Assembly (NCBI RefSeq): GCF_000220395.1
Contig: NW_004086088.1
Location: forward strand, 31,976-95,975
Direction of reading: 5' to 3'
Length of the DNA: 64,000 bases
Source: Ichthyophthirius multifiliis
Taxonomy: Eukaryota; Ciliophora; Oligohymenophorea; Hymenostomatida
Each line of letters opens with the position of its first letter. Positions within the stretch are counted from its first letter, which is position 1. Shown one piece after another: positions 36,601-48,967 of this stretch. Below the pieces are notes generated by a model. It saw only the letters and a program-made list of their open reading frames with translations. It had not been told where the DNA came from and searched no databases. Made by a program: the position numbers and the translations under genes.

Positions 36601-39600
36601 GCCAGCTTTATCAATAAAATTTTTATAAAATCGATAATTAATGGGATCAATTAAAGAATCAGTGTAATTTGATATAAATTAATGTACATTTACATAAAAT
36701 ATATATTCCATACTTACAAATGATGAAACGAATCCAAAATTAAAATCGTATACTTTATATTCTAAAGGAGGATCAGTTTCATTAATAAAAGTATTCACAA
36801 ATAATGAAGTTAATGGTTCATAGCCAGTAGCAAATGATTATATTGATATGATTTATACAAGTATAAGCTTTAATATAAGGAATTTAATTGTAAGCGAAAA
36901 TAAACATTTGAACAGTGGATGTATGTTCGAAATTTCAGGAATGTCAGAAATATCAATATAAAATAGTTAGTTTGATAATAATGATAATGATGGAAATTCA
37001 AGCTCTGCTGGAAAATTCTGCTTTTTATATGGATCTCCTTATATATTATCATAGAAACCTAAGATAACCCTACTTTAGTAAAATGTTTAGTTTGATAAAG
37101 GAATTTTTTTATATATTGATATGAAATAAGCAGTAATATCTTTGGGTGATTTTAGTTTTAGATAATGTGAATCTACAAATCAAATAATATATGTTAAAGA
37201 CAGTTCTTTAATTGAAGTAGAAACAAATACTTTTCAATAATGTATAGGAAGAAATTCATTAATATTTTATGAGTAAATTCCTTCTATAATATTAAAGGAA
37301 ATAAAAGTAAATGATAGTTATCCTTATGTACTTTAAATAAGAAACATATAAAAATTTACATTCAGTTCATTTTAATTAACTAATAATAAAATAAGTAAAA
37401 TCGATAAAATCAATGAAAACGAAAAAACATAAAGCATTTTTATTTATAAATCAAAAGGAACACTTGTAAATTCAGTTTTAGATAATAATTATGTTCATAG
37501 AGGTTCTGTGGCTTTATTATAAGATAATAGTGTATTAGAAGTTACTGACTTGTAAATAATAAATAATTATTCTTTAGAAAACGGTAATAATTTTTATGTC
37601 ATTGATGAAAGCGTATTAAATATTCATTCAAGTTATTTTTAAAATAATATTTCTGAAAAAGAAGGCGGATGTCTTTTTATATAGAATTCTTATTTAGGAA
37701 TACATTCCAAAAGTCATTTAAAAAATTGTAAAGCGAAATAAAATGGAGGAGTTGCAAGAATCGAATAATCAAATGTAGATGTAAGTGACTCTTTTTTTGA
37801 AGAAAATGAAGCAGAAAATGAAGGAAGTACATTTTATTTTATACGTTCAGTAATAAGTCTTTAATATTCGACTTTTTTAAATAATAAAGCTTATTCTTGT
37901 TCAATAATATCATCTTCTTGTCCTGTTTTTTAATTTCTAATTGTATTTTTGAAGGAAACGAGTCGTAAATAAAAACGAAAAATATATATTCATCTGAATC
38001 TTTATTTAATATAACTTCAAGCAATTTTACAGATAATAAACCAATGAATTAAGTAACAGGGACTTTCCTTTAAGTATAAAACAGTGAAGGGACAATAAAA
38101 TATTCTATTTTCAAATCAGGAAATGCAGTTTTTGGTGGAGCTATTTTAATCGAAAATTATGCTTCTTTGGAAATTTAGAATACTATTTTCTAAGAATGCA
38201 TGGCTTAAATTAGTGGAGGAGCAATTTAGAGTTCTAGCCAATTGAGAATATCGGATAGTTAATTTATTAAAAACTAAGCTTTGAATGGAAATGATGTATA
38301 TTTTAAAGGTTTGGACGATATTGTTATTAATAATGTCAATATAACAGCAAGTTTAGGAATCAGTTTGTATATATGGGCAAGAGAAATGTAATCAAATTAC
38401 TTAAATATTCAGGGAGATAAATCAATTAAAAATCCAGGCGAAAATGAAGAGATGAAAGGTCTTTATATATTCGAAACTACAAAAACGGCACTTAATTATG
38501 CTACTTTTGAAGGTCTTTTTGGAAAAAGAGGATCAGCTATTGATATTGAGAATTATTTAAATAGATAAATTTTATAAGTAACAATTTAGAATAGTATTTT
38601 TAATTCTAATATAGCAAGAAGAGGTGCCGGTATTCATTCTTTGGGACTTGTTTAGGTGAAATTATATGATACTTAATTTTAAAATAACTAAGCGAAGTTA
38701 TTTAATGATACATAAGGAACTGGATTTGGAGGAGGGATTTTGTATAATTGTCCTATTAAATATACTTAGTGCCTTTTTTAAATTATTCGATGCAATTTTT
38801 TTAATAATATTGCTGACATGGACGGAGGTGCTGTTAAATTTGAATAATCGGAAATTTTTGTAGATTCATAGACTTCATTTTTGAATAATTAGGCATTATA
38901 TGGTTCTAATATAGCTTCTTATCCAATTCATTTATAAAAAACTAATAATTCATTAAGTGATTAAATTGTAGATTTCAAAAGACCAGATGCTTTTGATAAA
39001 GACTTCGAATAGTCAATAAAGGAATCGTATTTTTTTTAAGATGCTATATCTGGATAGTTTTTCAATTTGTTTTATGCACTTGTAGATCATTATGGAAATG
39101 TGGTTCGAACAGATAACTCTTCTATAGCAATAATAACTACAAAGCAATAAAACATATATTTGGAAGACAGTTAAAAAGTCTCAGTCAATGGTTATTTTGA
39201 TTTTAGTATTTTAAAAATTACTATAGATCCAGGAAGTGTGGCTAATTTTTAAATAACCACAAATGCAATTCCAGAAGAATGGCTATAAATAGCCAGAGAA
39301 AAAAAAACTTATCGAATACTTGAAGAATAATTCTCTTAAACTATAGTGGAAAACAAAAATGAAGTGGGATCAATGCCAATCCTTATTCAATTTAGAAAAT
39401 GCTAATTAGGGGAAATATAATCAGCTAAATAGTGCATTCCTTGTCCTGCCTATTAGTTTTCCAATATATAATTGGTTACTGAGAAAGAAAATGAGTGTTT
39501 TGAATGTCCTTTTGAGGCTTAGTGCTTTGGAAAAAATGAAGTAGCTCCAAATGCTGGATTTTGGAGATTAAGTCAATTTACTTAAACTTTTATATCATGT

Positions 39601-41806
39601 CCTAATGAAAGTGCTTGCATTGGAGGTTTTGAAAATAATAAAATCACTTCTTATACTGGTAATTGCGCTTAAGGTTACGAAGGTATTCTTTGCTAAGGTT
39701 GTAATGAAGGCTGGGCAAGATATAAGGACAATTAATGTATTGAATGTACTGATAATTTAATTTATGATATTTAGTCTTTTTTCACTATTCTTTTTGCTAG
39801 TTATATGATTTTTATTGCTATAAGGGATACTTTATAAGAAGGAGGTGATTCAAAAGAACATACAGTCTCTTTATTGAAAATATTTGGTAATTTTTCTCAG
39901 CATATTACTATAATATCTCTTTTCTAAATTAGTTGGCCGGAGTAAACTAATTTTATGAATTCTTTTAATCAAAATATACTTTCAGCTCCTTTAACTGTAT
40001 ATTTTAAAAATATTTTTAAATAATAAAAAAAGGTTTTCTCTATGGATTGTTATTATAAATAATTTGGTGATAGTACTGTTCTTGTAAAAATATTTCTTGA
40101 TATTGTCACGCCATTAGTAATTATGCTTTTAGCAATTATATTTTTCATTATTTATTTTGCTATTAAAGAAGGAGCAGATTTACTAACTGTATAAAGCAAA
40201 AGAACTGTAAAAAATCATATGTTTATATGATTATATGCATTATTATTTTTATAGAAACTTAAAAATCATATTGTAGTTGTATAGCTTGTTATTGTTTTTG
40301 TGTTTCATCCTCAAATTGTAGAGTCTTCCTTTTCTCTTTTCTAATGTGTTAATTTGGGTGATGAGAATAATCCTTAAATGTTTTTTTAAATAGATCCTTA
40401 GCTAAGGTGTATGGAAGGCATTCATCTTTAATTTGTTAAATATTTAGGAATTCCTTCTATTGTTTCTTGGGGTTTAATAATTTATTTATATCATTATATA
40501 AATTAATATAATTTTTATAATATTTAATATAGTCCTTATTATCCCTTTTATTATTGGTGCTTCTTTATATAAATATAAGGAAATTATAGATAGACCAGAT
40601 ATTTCTGAAACATTTGGTTTTATAACAAAGGGATATAGATCTGAATATTTTTTTTGGGAAATAATAATAATGTATAGAAAATCGTTTTTGGTAATAGGTT
40701 CAGTATTTTTATAAATAGATGAGTTTTAAAAAGTAAAAATAATGATAAAAACATATATTTAAATAAAATAAAATTTAAAAAGGGACTAAATGTTGTATTA
40801 TACTTTTTTATATGGTATATGATATAAAATAAGTACTAACCATTTATATCTCATAGATTAAATTAGGTAGAAAGTTTTTCTTTGTTGACTTGTGTATGCT
40901 ATATTTATATATCTTTATATTATTTAGTGAGTAAAATTAAAGAAAATAATTAATATATAAAAAATATAAAAATAAATAAATAAAAAATTAAAATAATAAT
41001 AATAAATAATAATAATAAATATATAATTATATATATATTTATATATAATTATAAATATTAATATATGAATTTATATTTAAATTAATAATTATTACAATAT
41101 TTATACATATATTATATTTTTATTTATTTTTAAATTTAAATTAATAATAAATAATATAATATTTTTTTTTTTAGATGATCCTGATTCAATTATTAATATT
41201 GTTATGATAATAGTTTTACTTGTTGTATATTTTGGATATATTTTTTATTTCCTTCTTGTTTTTGCAAAGTAAAAAGTTGACGAAATTACTGAATAAATAA
41301 GTGAAGTTACAGAAAATAATTAGAATTTATTTATGATTAAACTTTTATCTAGATTATCTGAAATAAAAGCTTGTATATGCGCAAAAGAATGGCTTTTGAA
41401 GTAAAAAAATCTTATTGAAGAAGCTATTAATGAAAAAGAAAAAAAAAAAAACTAAATATTAGAAGAAGAAATTTTAAGCTTAAAAAAATAGGTGTCTATT
41501 AAAGAATAAATATATAAAGTAAATATTTTTTTACCCTAAAATAACGAATAAACTGATGAATTTATGCTAATTAAAAAATAAAATAAAGAATTAAGAGAGA
41601 TTACTGAAAAAATTAAACAGAATTACTAAATTAAATTATAAAGCAATAATAATAATTATGATAATAAATTTAAAAAACTTTATAACAAAGTTTAATAAAA
41701 TACACAGATAAATTAATAGAACTCTTTTTAAATATAAGAAAATGAAGAATTACTTTCAAAAGAATTAAATTTAAAGTAAATACCAAAAATTTTACAATTT
41801 GAATGA
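33656..41806 (+). CDS. Giant Cys-rich / beta-helix multi-pass membrane protein (ciliate surface receptor-like family)
   Basis: Ten exons over 8.15 kb give about 2496 aa. A signal peptide (KYILYKFYLLTLI) leads into a furin-like Cys-rich region (DGCISCPHGSTCYKC, CNGCGYYP). About 1500 residues follow of short strands with repeated Asn and F, typical of parallel beta-helix polymorphic-repeat domains (IFNSNIARRGAGIHS, CNFFNNIADMDGGAV). Next is an ephrin-receptor-like Cys module (CIPCPAYQFSN...ECFECPFEAQC...APNAGFWR) and an EGF-like CAQGYEGILCQGC. Roughly nine membrane spans come next, including the family signature GFITKGYRSEYFFWEIIIMYRKS. The C-terminus is a 200-residue coiled-coil tail. Introns are 34447-34492, 34612-34682, 34928-34978, 35188-35233, 36465-36508, 40207-40254, 40472-40532, 40733-40782 and 40931-41174. 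One extra T in the T6 run at 37926-37931 is required. The ligand is unknown. Confidence 0.87.
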
Positions 41807-42301
41807 TAATAATATTATTTTTATAATTATTTATTATTAAATTTTTATATATAATTACTAAAATCAGAAAAATAAATTATATTATTTAATAAGTCTCATA
41901 ATTTATATTATTTATATAAATAAATATATTTTTTTCTATTATTAATTATATTATATATATAATTGCCATTTATTTGAAATAATATTATATTTACTTTAAA
42001 ATTAATTTTAAAAATAATTTTAAATATATATTTTACAAGAAAAAATATATTTTATATATAAATTATTTTTAAATATATATTTTATAATTATTTTATTTTT
42101 AATACACTTATTTTTGTTCTATAAATTAAATATTAAATAATATAAAATTAAATCTATTTAAAACAAGCATATTTTTATTATTTTAAATAAAAAACTTATT
42201 ATAAAAAATTATAATTAGTATATTTAAATTAAATTTTAAATATAAAAAATACAAACATTTTTATAATAAGAACAAATTAAAGAGATATATAAAGGATAAA
42301 A
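41807..42301. other. Intergenic, no feature seen
   Basis: 495 bp of very AT-rich sequence between two same-strand genes, presumably the 3' end of one and promoter of the next. Confidence 0.55.
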
Positions 42302-44355
42302 ATGTAAAATAGTTAAAGTAAAAACTATAAAACATATAAAAAATACCTTTTTTAAAAAAAATAATTTAATAATAAAAAATATTAGATTAAGTACAAAAAT
42401 GGGATTGGATTCCCTGTAATCATAATTTAAAAACAGAATTAAAAAAGTAAATTAATATTTGGAGTTTATAACCATCTATTGTACTGACTAATCCAAATGA
42501 AGATGTAAAAAACTACTTTACCCTAAAAAATAATTATATCAAGCAAAATAATATTATATTATATCCTAAAAAATTAAAAATTAGGGCCCTGATCCACATG
42601 TAAAATTATTTATAGATACTGAAAAATCTCTATAATATACAGAAGATTTAGGCTGGAATTGGCATAAAAGCTGGAATTTACCTAATATTTCAGTTCGATT
42701 AGAAGTAATATAAACAATGCCTTTTTTATTGTTAAATTTTTAACAAAAAATATATAAAAAGATTAAAGATTTCTAAACGTAAGAAATACTATAGTGTCCT
42801 AAAAATTTATATGTAATAATTTAAAAATAATTATATTATGAAGTGAAAATAAAAAAATTAAAATAGAAAAATAAATAAAAATAATAAATTATATATTTTA
42901 ATAATAAACATAATATAAAAAAATATTGATGTATATAAAAAATTATTTTTTAAAAAACAAAACAAAAAAGGCTCATATTTTTGCTGTGAAAGCAGTTATA
43001 GATTAAGCAGATAATTTCCATTTAGTAGATGTTGGAATGAGAGGTATAACAAAACATGAATTAATAAATGGATAGTCTTTTTTCTAAGCAATAAAGTTTT
43101 TATCAACCTCATATAATAATGAGGGAGTTAAATTTCATTTAGTATTGTGTATTTATATTCAAAGTGATGATGATTAAACTCCAAAAATATTAAATGCTAC
43201 TATTTCTCCTCCTATATTTGTTGATTCTAGAAAGTCTGCTAAAGATTCTTAAATTATATTAGTAATTTTTCAATTAAGATTACATATATATTTTATGATA
43301 ATTAATAAAAGGAGAAAAAAATGAGTTCCTTTGTTGAACCTTTTTTACCAGATAACTTTAACAAAGCATTCATTAAAAGAGAAAATAAAAAAAGAAACGA
43401 TATTGAAACTGTCATTCTAAATGATTTTGAGGGCCTTTTTAATTATTTAACAGCTCCTAATATAAGACATAAAGTATAAGTTGTGTATATATGTATATTT
43501 AAAGCTTTTTTATTTAAAAATAGGTAAAACATCCCGCTTTCTTAGCCTTAAGATTTTCTTCTTGTGTGAAGCTTTTTTTTAATAAATTATAATTTGATTA
43601 AATTAATGTAATTATTTATATATATATATTTTTATTAATATTTTATATATTAAAAATGACAGTATGAGTAATTAATAGAACAATTATAAATAAAATTAAC
43701 AAAAGAACATTTATAATCAAAAAAATAATCTTAATAACAAATACCAGGTTAAAATAAGGAAAATAAATCTTTCTTTCTTTTAATAATAGAATCAATAGAT
43801 TATTATAGGCACAAAAAAATAATTGAAGCTTTAGAATCTTTAGAATGTCCATCTTTAGCAATAGTATATAAGCAATCAGAAATTCCTGCCAATTTTTAAG
43901 ATATAACAAATAATTAATAAGAAGAAATAAATGAAATAACAAATACTTACAGAAAATGTTATAGTAATTTACTAGCAATATCTAAGAGTATAAAATAAAC
44001 AGAATATGAAAATAATGACGTAATTTTTTATTAATAAAAATAACATTATTTAAATATTTAATAAAAGGATGAATGTGATAGCGACTAAGAAAATAGTTAA
44101 AGTTCATATGAAGAAGCTGTGAGCCCTTAACCAATAAAAAGAATTAAATAAGATAATCTAAATTCTAATTAAAAAGATTGTAGCAATTAAAATAATCAAG
44201 AAATAAACGAAAGTAGTGATTCTGAAAATTCTTAAAAATATGAAGACGGTTAAAGATTAGGAAATAAAATTAAAAATAAATAAATTAAAAAAAAAGAAAA
44301 AAAAAACAATATTGAAAATGGAAAAAAAAAATGAAAATTATTAATAACAAAATGA
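42302..44355 (+). CDS. Nuclear protein with a possible beta-sandwich DNA-binding domain
   Basis: Nine exons fit in phase (42302-42317, 42386-42504, 42585-42704, 42762-42842, 42971-43261, 43312-43473, 43524-43607, 43663-43747, 43790-44355), about 507 aa. The core reads WDWIPCN...HVKLFIDTEKS...AHIFAVKAVIDQADNFHLVD...GMRGITKHELING...GVKFHLVLCIYI...ISPPIFVDSRKSAKDS. The strand pattern ending in a SPPI-x-V-x-S-(R/K)-K motif recalls p53/Rel/CSL/CudA-type immunoglobulin-like transcription factors; that is an inference, and I do not recognise the exact family. A conserved-looking NIRHKVKHPAFLALRF block and a Ser/Asp/Glu-rich, Lys-rich tail follow. The 80-nt segment 42505-42584 also reads as good coding sequence, so either it is an intron or it is exon with a one-base error. 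The exact stop depends on an A10 run near 44321. Confidence 0.7.
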
Positions 44356-44543
44356 AATATAATAAATATAATAGACGATTTAACAAATATAAAATACGAA
44401 AATAGAAAATATTGTAATAAAACAAATAAAAATTAATATATTTTTTTTAAAAAAAATTAATATATATTATAATTTTATATTAATAGTAATCTATTTCTCA
44501 AATTGATTAAGTAAACATTTAATAATAACATATACAGTTGTGA

Positions 44544-44637
44544 CAACAATAACAACAATAATAACAATAACAACAATAACAACAATAACAATAATAAAAA
44601 CAATAATAACAATAATAACAATAATAGCAATAATAAA

Positions 44638-44694
<57 letters not shown>
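44544..44694 (+). repeat. CAA/TAA trinucleotide repeat, in frame with the next gene
   Basis: About fifty CAA, TAA and TAG triplets run without a break. In the frame of the following gene every one is Gln, apart from two or three Lys. A TGA at 44541-44543 directly precedes it and no ATG lies inside. It is therefore either 5' untranslated or brought in by splicing (a candidate AG acceptor is at about 44629). On the minus strand it makes a meaningless poly-Leu frame. Confidence 0.85.
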
Positions 44695-44698
<4 letters not shown>

Positions 44699-44714
44699 TA
44701 TTTTGCATTAATAA

Positions 44715-45400
44715 ATGATGAAATAATTAAGCTTTATTAATTAATAATAGATTAGTTTTGTTAATCCTAATGGATCTAATTTATAATAAAATCAAAATGT
44801 CACAATTCCATAATCTTCTCATAATATAGCATTTTAAAATTCTTAAGGGTAATTAATTAATCCCAATTAAATCTAAAACATGTAAAATATGGTTGTTTTA
44901 CCAGTTGGAAACATGGGAAATATGGGCAGCATGGGTAACGTAGGCAACATGGGTAACGTAGGCAACATGGGTAACATAGGAAACATGGGAAACATGGGAA
45001 GCATGGGAAGCATGGGAAGCATTGGAAACATTCCTTTTTAATTATAAAATTCGTTGGTCTATAATTCTTAATTTTAAAATTAGATTCCTTACTAATAATA
45101 ATAAGGTCCTTATGTATAAGATTTGTAATAATTAATGATGAGGTAAAGAAACATAAAAATAAATATTTATTTACCTATTTTTATTTAGTGGATAAATATA
45201 TCCAATGTGGCCTCAAGCCGGATAATAACAGAATCTTTAAAATTTATTTAATTAACCTAATTTAATTAATCAAAATGCAGTAAATCCATCAGGTAGTTAT
45301 ATATTTTTTTTTTAATAAATAATATTTTTTATTTAAATAAATAATATATATAGTTTTAGTTGGAAATACTTAATTTTAATAATAATAATAACAAAAATGA
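44715..45400 (+). CDS. Q/N-rich protein with tandem Met-Gly-Asn/Ser repeats, unrecognised
   Basis: The first in-frame ATG after the CAA/TAA repeat (44715) opens a 190-residue protein in three exons: 44715-45142, 45189-45292, 45360-45400. The introns (46 and 67 nt) are GT...AG and in phase. The middle carries fifteen near-perfect triplets of the form G-N-M, G-S-M or G-N-V/I around 44906-45024, within an otherwise Gln/Asn/Pro-rich chain (QIPYQQQQGPYV, YPMWPQAGQ). The DNA over the repeat is conspicuously GC-richer than its surroundings. Such low-complexity chains are common in ciliate RNA-binding or condensate proteins, but no domain supports a function. The start is uncertain; an upstream exon could add a long poly-Gln. 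Confidence 0.65.
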
Positions 45401-45680
45401 GTATAATTAAAAAATAAATTTTTAGTCTAAAAAAAAAAAAACTATAATTAAATAAAAATTTAATATTTTGTAAAATATATTAATTATATTATCATTTAAT
45501 TAATATATATCTTTTATATAAAGTAGTTTACATATTTTTAAAATTTATTTTATTATTTTATTTTAAAATAAAAGTTATCTATCAAAATTTCGTTTTTTTT
45601 ATTATTATTTATTTTTAAATAAAAAAAACTTTTTAATAAAAAAAGAAAAAAAGTAAAATATTATAAAACTTTTTAAAAGA

Positions 45681-47216
45681 ATGAACTATTAATATTAATA
45701 ACATTATAATTACCAGTATTTCTTAAATAAAATATATACAAATATAAATTTTATTATAATTTTTTTGTTTATTTTCATTTAAAAATAAACAGATCACATT
45801 AGTATTAATATAACTATAACTCGCAAGGTTATAACTTTTAAAATTAATCGGCAAGCACTTAAGCGGAAATCTATAACTAAAATAATACAAAAGACGATAT
45901 TTCAAATGCAACTAATTTATCGAAAAAATCTATAAATGATTATTAATTTATTTCTTAAAAGCCAACACTTGGTTAAGGCGCATATGGAACGGTTAAATTA
46001 GCAATAGACAAGTAAAATAATTAAAAATACGCTATAAAGATAGTAATAAATATATAATATGATTTTTTTTATTAAAAAAAATAAAAATTAAAAATAAAAT
46101 TATTTAGATGTCTAAAGAAATGATATTCAAATATTGTACTATAGAAAATTTAAAAAGAGAAATAAAAATTTAAAAAAAATGTGCCATTAAAATATTTGTA
46201 AGCTTTTCCATTATTTTGAAGATAAACAAAATGTTTATTTAGTTCTTGAATTAGCTGAAAAAGGGAATCTATTCTAAAATTTGCAAAGGTATTCTAAATT
46301 TTCAGAACAAATGGCATTTCAGTTTTTTTTCTAAACCTGTTTAGGAATAGATCATTTACATAAAAATAATATAATTCATAGAGATTTGAAGGTTTTTTTA
46401 TATAAATATAAATTTTTATTAATAAAAAAAAAGCCTGAAAATTTACTTGTGGATTCAAATGATATTATTAAACTTTGTGATTTTGGATGGAGTGCAGAAA
46501 GAACTAAAGATAGAAATACTTTTTGTGGAACAGTAGATTATATGTCGCCAGAAATTATAGAGCATGCATAACATGATCATAGAGTAGATATTTGGTGTTT
46601 AGGTATTTTATTATATGAATTAGTGCATGGATATACTCCTTATTAAGGAAATACGGAGAAATAAAAACTAAATAATATTGCTAGTAATCAAAAAATACAT
46701 TATAAATTAGATTTAAATCCTGATTGTGTGAATCTTATTTAGAGTATTTTAAAAATAAATCCAAATCACAGGCTTACTATGAGTTAGATATTCTACCATC
46801 CATGGATGGTTAAAAATTATTTGAAATAAGGACTTGATATAGATGAGATAATGTAATAATAATAAAGAACATTATTCTAAAAAGCTAATAATACAAATAT
46901 AGTTAAAAATGAATAAATTTAATAATAACAACCAGTTATAACTAAATTGGGAAGGAAAATTTCTTTAGATCGAAATGAATAAATTAAAAGAAATGCAAAA
47001 TAATAAATTAATTAAAAATAAAAATTCTATAAAGTTTAATAAACATCGATAAACGAAGAAGAAAGTGATAGCGAAAAAAATTTATATTTAAGTAATAGAT
47101 ATATGGATATTAAATAAAAAAAATAAAAAGCTAATAATAATCAAGAAAGCTTTTTTTAAAAATTGCTTATTGCTTTTGGATGTATTAAAAGAGAAAAAGA
47201 AAATAAAATTCAATGA
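45681..47216 (+). CDS. Aurora-like serine/threonine protein kinase
   Basis: A complete kinase domain of 450 aa total. It has the Gly loop LGQGAYGTVKLA, the catalytic Lys YAIKIM, helix C NLKREIKIQ, and MCHQNICKLFHYF (compare Aurora RHPNILRLYGYF). The catalytic loop is HRDLKPENLL, the Mg site is DFGWSAE, and the activation loop is RNTFCGTVDYMSPEII. The Aurora-type DFGWS and CGT-x-DY-x-PE signatures are intact, with the phospho-Thr position present. It ends with NQRLTMSQIFYHPWMV. The N-terminus (about 65 aa) is Q/N-rich, and the C-terminus has about 110 charged residues. Exons are 45681-45715, 45793-46042, 46108-46391 and 46434-47216. The last intron splits HRDLK from PENLL. The A8 run at 46172-46179 must be A9. 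A mitotic or ciliary role is expected by family only. Confidence 0.92.
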
Positions 47217-47924
47217 GTTATTTTTTCTGAATGCATGTTTTTATTTTAAATTAAGTCTATTAATTACCATTATATATATATTTTTAATTTTAATTTATAA
47301 ATTACTCAAAATTTACAATTATTAAAACCTTTTTTGGCTATTTTCATAAAAAAAATGATAAGCCATTTTTTTTTTAATAGATTAAGGTTTTTATATAATT
47401 TAAGAAGAAAAAAAAGCCTTTTAGTCTCAAGCAAATGAGGGGGGAGGGGTAGGAGTTAATCAATCAATGAGTTTATAGAGTATTTATTTTTTAATACTGA
47501 AAATTTATTAATCAAAATGTATTTATATATTAAAATAATATGTTAAAAATTTGCTTTAAGATTAATACTACATAAATCATATGCTATATAAATGAATTAA
47601 ATTTATTACTTTTAAAAATATATATTAAAAGAGAAAGTAAAAGAAATAAATAAAAAATTCTTGTATATTAAATTTTAATATTATTATTATTTTTAATATT
47701 TTTCATTTTTTTTTCCGAAAATTATATTATTGGCAAAAAAAAGTGAGAAAAAGATGTATTATTTCCTTTTAATTAGGTTTATAAAATTAAAATACAAAAA
47801 ACCATATTAAAAAAGTAACATTATGTTATTTTTTGAATTGTTTTTTGTGTAATTATTAATAATATGTTATATTTATATTTTATTGTAAAAAAAAAAAAAA
47901 AAAAAAAATTATAAAAACATTTAA
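47217..47924. other. Intergenic with a G-rich island
   Basis: A 3'-3' spacer of 708 bp. Nearly all A/T, except 47431-47461, where GAGGGGGGAGGGGTAGGAG stands out sharply. No telomeric GGGGTT array and no coding frame. A run of about 20 A is at 47887-47908. Confidence 0.6.
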
Positions 47925-48268
47925 TCAAAAATCAAATACATTTTTAAATCCTACATCATTTTCAACTATTTATGTCCTTAAGACTATTTCTTTTGCAAAT
48001 TTGATTTATTAATCATAATCATCTCTACGTAAATCTATTATTTATTCTACATATTTATCAAACAATAAATTATTTTCTTCGGCTTATTCTTTAAACTATT
48101 AACTAATTTTTGAAATATCTTATTCTATTAATTAGTTTATTTCTTAAAAAAGCTATTTGTTTTCTTTCTTAATTATATTTAAATCTTTTTTTACTTCACT
48201 CATATCATTTTATGCTATATTTAAGTCATTATCAAAATCGTTTAATATATTCTAAAAAAAAAAAATTA

Positions 48269-48310
<42 letters not shown>

Positions 48311-48581
48311 TATTTATTTATTTAAAAAATATTTAATTTTATTAAATTAAACTTCTTTGCTTTTTGTATTGTTTAATTTTTTATATATTATTATCATATT
48401 TTTAATTAATTTTTTATTATCCTACTTCTATTTTAAATATTTAATCACGAACTGATAACAATGTTGAGTTTTAAATTAACAATTTATTAGCAATACTTTA
48501 TTAACCTAATAAATACTATTCTGATTTATTGTCTTGCTTTTACTCTCCCATTATAAATTTTTAGCTCAACTTAATATTCAT
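47925..48581 (-). CDS. Small coiled-coil protein, unrecognised
   Basis: Two exons, 48581-48426 and 48251-47925, join in phase to 160 aa. The first half contains YLLGQQSIANKLLIQN and LLSVRDQIFKIE. The second is a long amphipathic helix (DMSEVKKDLNIIKKENKQL, FKEQAEENNLLFDKYVEQI) ending FKNVFDF. Length and heptads would fit a small tethering, SNARE-related or intraflagellar component, but no signature decides. The 174-nt intron is long for this genome and holds a (TA)n repeat. The first 80 nt of the intron also read as plausible coding sequence (VGQQKINQKYDNN), so an additional exon is possible. Confidence 0.6.
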
Positions 48582-48967
48582 TTTTTTTTTTTTTATTTAT
48601 TAAATAAAAATTATAAAATATTTAATTATAAAATTGAAATAAATAATTTTTAATTAATGTATATATAAATTATTTTTAATAATCAAAATTATTAATTTTA
48701 TAATATTAATAATCTAGAACAAGCAAACAAAAATAAGAAAAAAAAAATTAGGTATCATATATCTTTATTTATTAAGGATTTATATAAATTAATTTAATGT
48801 TAATTTAATAAAAAATTAAACTTTTTATATTATAAAAAATAATTCTTTTTTATAAAGATTTTGTAAGAAAAATAAATATATTATAATAACGAATATTTAA
48901 TCAATAATATATAATATTTTAAGAATCGAATAAAATAATAAAAAAAAAAAATAGCGGATAAAATATT
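48582..48967. promoter_or_regulatory. Intergenic between divergent genes
   Basis: 386 bp of A/T-rich sequence holding the promoters of the small coiled-coil gene (-) and the Q/N/K-rich gene (+). No motif is recognised. Confidence 0.5.

Noticed and set aside
44475-44740. Poly-Leu and poly-Ile/Thr ORFs
   Set aside because: They are alternative frames of the CAA/TAA repeat, not independent genes.
46386-46571. Short kinase fragment as a pseudogene
   Set aside because: It is part of a complete Aurora-like kinase once the 42-nt intron at 46392-46433 and one short A-run are accounted for.
47431-47461. Telomere or chromosome-end repeat
   Set aside because: There is no tandem GGGGTT unit, the sequence is single-copy, and genes continue on both sides.
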